DNA of 64,000 nt from Rhodopirellula islandica (lineage in GTDB: Bacteria; Planctomycetota; Planctomycetia; Pirellulales; Pirellulaceae). Within the stretch, counting starts at the first letter, position 1. Each line of letters begins with the position of its first letter. The DNA is taken from NCBI RefSeq assembly GCF_001027925.1, contig NZ_LECT01000054.1, forward strand, positions 186,001-250,000, given 5' to 3'. The translations under genes were made by a program, and so were the position numbers. Positions 61,605 through 64,000 of the stretch are shown piece after piece. The notes beneath the pieces are model-generated. The model worked only from the letters and a program-made list of their open reading frames with translations. It had not been told where the DNA came from and ran no database searches.

Positions 61605-64000
61605 TCACTGAGTGCTGCTGGGTTCAACCAACAGCAGTTCGTTTTCGGGCATCGCCAGAGTGAGGTTTTGGGTGATCCCGCTCGGCCAGCGAACTTCCAT
61701 GGTGACCTCCGAATCGTTGTTCGGAATCGCAAAGGTGAGGGTTGGCTCGTTCGAGCATTGGTATCCCGAACCCGCCATTCGCTGCCGCATCTGTGTTCCG
61801 GAACTGCTTGTCACCAGGACGGTTGTGCCGATCGCATCTCGCTCGGAGGAAACGCCAACCACGCGAACGGCCAACGCCTTGGTCACGCGAGGTGTTTGGT
61901 TGATCAGCAGGGCCGTGGGGCGGAACAAATCGGTGACGACCAAGTCGGTTTGCCCGTCCCGGTCGGCATCCAGCGTCGCCATGGCGCGTCCCAAACGCGG
62001 TTCTTCAAAGTAGGGACCGGCGGTGGATCCAGGGACCCATTGCCATTCATTGTTCCCGTCGATGGCAAACAACTGGGCAGGCATTTCATACTGCACGCCA
62101 TCGTGTGAGAAGTCATCGATGTGACCATTGGCGATGACCAGTTCATCCATTGCGTCACCATCCAAGTCGATGAATTGGGTTCCAAATCCAAGCATGTCTT
62201 GACTGGTCTCAGCCAAGTGAACCGCCTCGGTTGTGTCTTGGAACAATCCCTCGTGAACTTGTTCGTAGAAGGTATTGGATTCGTCGGTGAAGTGAGTGAC
62301 GAACAGGTCCATGTCGAGGTCCCCGTCTGCATCGGACGCTGCAATCCCCATGGAAGCCTCCGCGGCGGATTGATGGTTGAAGGCGAGTCCGCGAATGGTG
62401 GCTTGTTCGTGCAGTGACTTCGACGCCGGTTCAAATCGCCAGAAATGATTCGCGGTCATGTCGTTGGAAATGTAGACGTCCAACCCATCGGCACCGTCAA
62501 TCTGTCCGACCAGAATTCCAAGCCCGCGACCGGGGTCGCTGTTGGCAAACCAAAGGTCGGTTTGATCCTCAAAGTGAGACGAACCCGTGAGGACTCCACG
62601 GTTGCGATGAACACGATCGCGTTCGGCAGGCAAGGTGGTTGGCTGACACGAACGGTATGCCTGGATTGTCTGATCGAGGCAACGTGTTTGATAGGGTGAG
62701 GAGGAGCCGCAGTAATTGACTTCGATCAAATCTGCGAGGCCATCGTGGTCGATGTCAGCGATCGCAGTCGACGAACTCCAGGTGTTTCGTGGATCGGTGC
62801 CGACGTCAGTTCGAGCTTCGCTGTCGGAAGTCATTGCATCGTCTGGACGATCAAACATCCACCGTGTGACGTTGGTGAAGGTTCCGTCCCCGTTGTTTTG
62901 ATACAGGGTGTTGATGCCGATGTTTGCGATCAAGCAATCGGGAAAACCATCTGCGTTGAAATCGCCGATGCCGACTCCCTGCGTGAACCCAGTGTCAGCC
63001 AAGCCGCTGGCGGAGGAGACATCGATGAAAGTTCCTGCCAAATTGCGGGCGGTGGTGTTGGGTTGGCTGTCGCGTCGACCGGGTGTGCCACCTGCTGCTG
63101 TCAGGTGAAGATCGGGCCAGCCATCCAAGTCGAGGTCCAGCACCCCGGCGCCACCCAGACCCGATTGCCACAGCCACAGCCCGTCCTCTGGTCGTGGACG
63201 CTGCAGACCAACGGTGTGGTTCAGACCTCGGTTGGCCGCTTCATCGATCAACCGGTACCCGCGATCACGGATTGTACGTGCGGGTGCCGGGCGTTTGGGC
63301 GTGTTCGAAGCTTCCAAGGTGGAGCGGTCGTCCTCTGACAGACGCCTGAACCATCCACGCTCCGCCGCCGCGGCGAGTCGCTCTCTGGTATCGGACTTGG
63401 TTGGCAACCACTGCGTGTCAAAGGTTTGCCAGGGGGTTTTTCCGGTCAGTTGGCTTCGAGCGGCCGCGTAGGTGTCCTGCAGGTTTTCCGCAGGGTCTTG
63501 TGGCAATGCGAAAGCGGCCCGCAGCCAAACCACGGCTTCCCAGTGCCGCCCCAGCGCTTGCAGTTTCTCCGCCACGACAACTGCTAGACGCTGCGAGTTG
63601 CGACGCCAGCCAAGGAAACCATCGATGGCGTCTCGCAACTCGTTGACCCGCCCGGCTCGAACCGCCACTTTCTGGCTCAAGTCGAGGTTGCCTGCACTGG
63701 CCAAGGCCGCGGTCAGCTTGGTCAGTGCTTCGTGGTGATTCGGGTCCAGTCGCACCGCTTCTGTGAAAGCTGCGACGGCGAGCGAGGAATCGCCGTTTCG
63801 GTTCGCCCAGACACCACGAGCCAGCCACACTTGCGGGTGTTCCTCGTAGTCATCTGCAAAGGGTTGGAGGGCAATCTTCTGAAGGGTTTCGGTGTCGTTT
63901 TCTTCCACGGCGGCTCGAGTCAAGAAAGCCCAGGCAGGTGTGAATTCAGGGTGCTGCTTGACGACAGGTTTCAGTTGCTCGAGGACTTTTGCCCAGCGAT
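61605..64000 (-). CDS. TPR + FG-GAP/VCBS + ASPIC/UnbV protein, partial (5' end beyond window)
   Basis: The frame is open to the right edge without a stop, so the start is outside; at least 798 residues are present. The visible N-terminal part is a TPR array (AVAAFTEAVRLDPNHHEALTKL). FG-GAP/VCBS calcium-binding repeats follow, such as VLDLDLDGWPDLHLT, GIGDFNADGFPDCLI and DSDADGDLDMDLF-type segments. The C-terminus is ASPIC/UnbV: RDAIGTTVLVTSSSGTQMRQR, GSGYQCSNEP and VRWPSGITQNL. Such CRTAC1-like proteins are abundant in planctomycetes and probably extracellular and adhesive or integrin-like; the signal peptide would lie outside the window. Confidence 0.88.
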   Translation of the reverse strand, partial: RWAKVLEQLKPVVKQHPEFTPAWAFLTRAAVEENDTETLQKIALQPFADDYEEHPQVWLARGVWANRNGDSSLAVAAFTEAVRLDPNHHEALTKLTAALASAGNLDLSQKVAVRAGRVNELRDAIDGFLGWRRNSQRLAVVVAEKLQALGRHWEAVVWLRAAFALPQDPAENLQDTYAAARSQLTGKTPWQTFDTQWLPTKSDTRERLAAAAERGWFRRLSEDDRSTLEASNTPKRPAPARTIRDRGYRLIDEAANRGLNHTVGLQRPRPEDGLWLWQSGLGGAGVLDLDLDGWPDLHLTAAGGTPGRRDSQPNTTARNLAGTFIDVSSASGLADTGFTQGVGIGDFNADGFPDCLIANIGINTLYQNNGDGTFTNVTRWMFDRPDDAMTSDSEARTDVGTDPRNTWSSSTAIADIDHDGLADLIEVNYCGSSSPYQTRCLDQTIQAYRSCQPTTLPAERDRVHRNRGVLTGSSHFEDQTDLWFANSDPGRGLGILVGQIDGADGLDVYISNDMTANHFWRFEPASKSLHEQATIRGLAFNHQSAAEASMGIAASDADGDLDMDLFVTHFTDESNTFYEQVHEGLFQDTTEAVHLAETSQDMLGFGTQFIDLDGDAMDELVIANGHIDDFSHDGVQYEMPAQLFAIDGNNEWQWVPGSTAGPYFEEPRLGRAMATLDADRDGQTDLVVTDLFRPTALLINQTPRVTKALAVRVVGVSSERDAIGTTVLVTSSSGTQMRQRMAGSGYQCSNEPTLTFAIPNNDSEVTMEVRWPSGITQNLTLAMPENELLLVEPSSTQ

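Overview
The window reads as chromosomal DNA of a marine planctomycete close to Rhodopirellula (family Pirellulaceae). This is inferred from gene content, not from a marker search. The signs are a giant Pirellula/Verrucomicrobium-type beta-propeller/HEAT/heme-c protein, a formylglycine-type sulfatase, a GH10 xylanase, a Gfo/Idh/MocA oxidoreductase, a TPR/FG-GAP/UnbV protein, frequent TTG and GTG starts, short mostly unstructured operons, and intergenic gaps filled with palindromic repeats. I found no rRNA, tRNA, IS transposase or CRISPR array.

Layout. 1-6.7 kb: a partial HlyD-type efflux adaptor, a small hypothetical, pyrE, a secreted hypothetical and a copper P-type ATPase. 6.7-9 kb: repeat-rich DNA with a duplicated copA tail and one secreted protein. 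9.0-10.8 kb: a retron, with a candidate msr-msd RNA followed by a 78-aa ORF, an XRE regulator and a reverse transcriptase carrying the retron NAxxH and VTG signatures. 10.9-12.9 kb: an in-frame fusion of a secreted papain/C39-like domain to a full-length acyl-CoA dehydrogenase. 12.9-14 kb: gene-free repeats. 14-20 kb: a minus-strand run of oxidoreductase, ispD, tyrS, GH10 xylanase and methyltransferase with touching or overlapping ends. 20-33 kb: membrane and secreted proteins, mgtE, an ArgE-type deacylase, YraN, a VWA protein, a PfpI protein and a PQQ-propeller protein. 33-43 kb: gyrB, a MoxR ATPase, pheA, dnaK and clpB. 43-56 kb: a YceI protein, a membrane protein, a fucokinase-like/UDPGP fusion with a degenerate GalU partner, a sulfatase, panB, pgl, DUF4112, tsaD, thpR and a hydrolase. 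56-64 kb: simple repeats, sucA, an ABC-F ATPase and the partial UnbV protein.

How the genes work together. Most are housekeeping: pyrimidine, isoprenoid, phenylalanine and pantothenate synthesis, the oxidative pentose phosphate and TCA routes, tRNA charging and t6A modification, DNA topology and chaperones. Xylanase, sulfatase, sugar-nucleotide enzymes and secreted oxidoreductases fit a polysaccharide-degrading life. The retron is the clearest accessory system. Its inferred a2 repeat contains the ribosome binding site of the first ORF, suggesting that folding of the non-coding RNA controls translation of the operon.

Repeats are the second theme. A 131-bp palindrome (family B here) recurs at the 3' ends of genes, and its terminal TAAGCAGG supplies the stop codons of pgl and mgtE; in the DUF4112 gene a mutated copy appears to have lost that stop and added six residues. 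Start sites are chosen by eye from ribosome binding sites, overlaps and family alignment memory; no database search was run.
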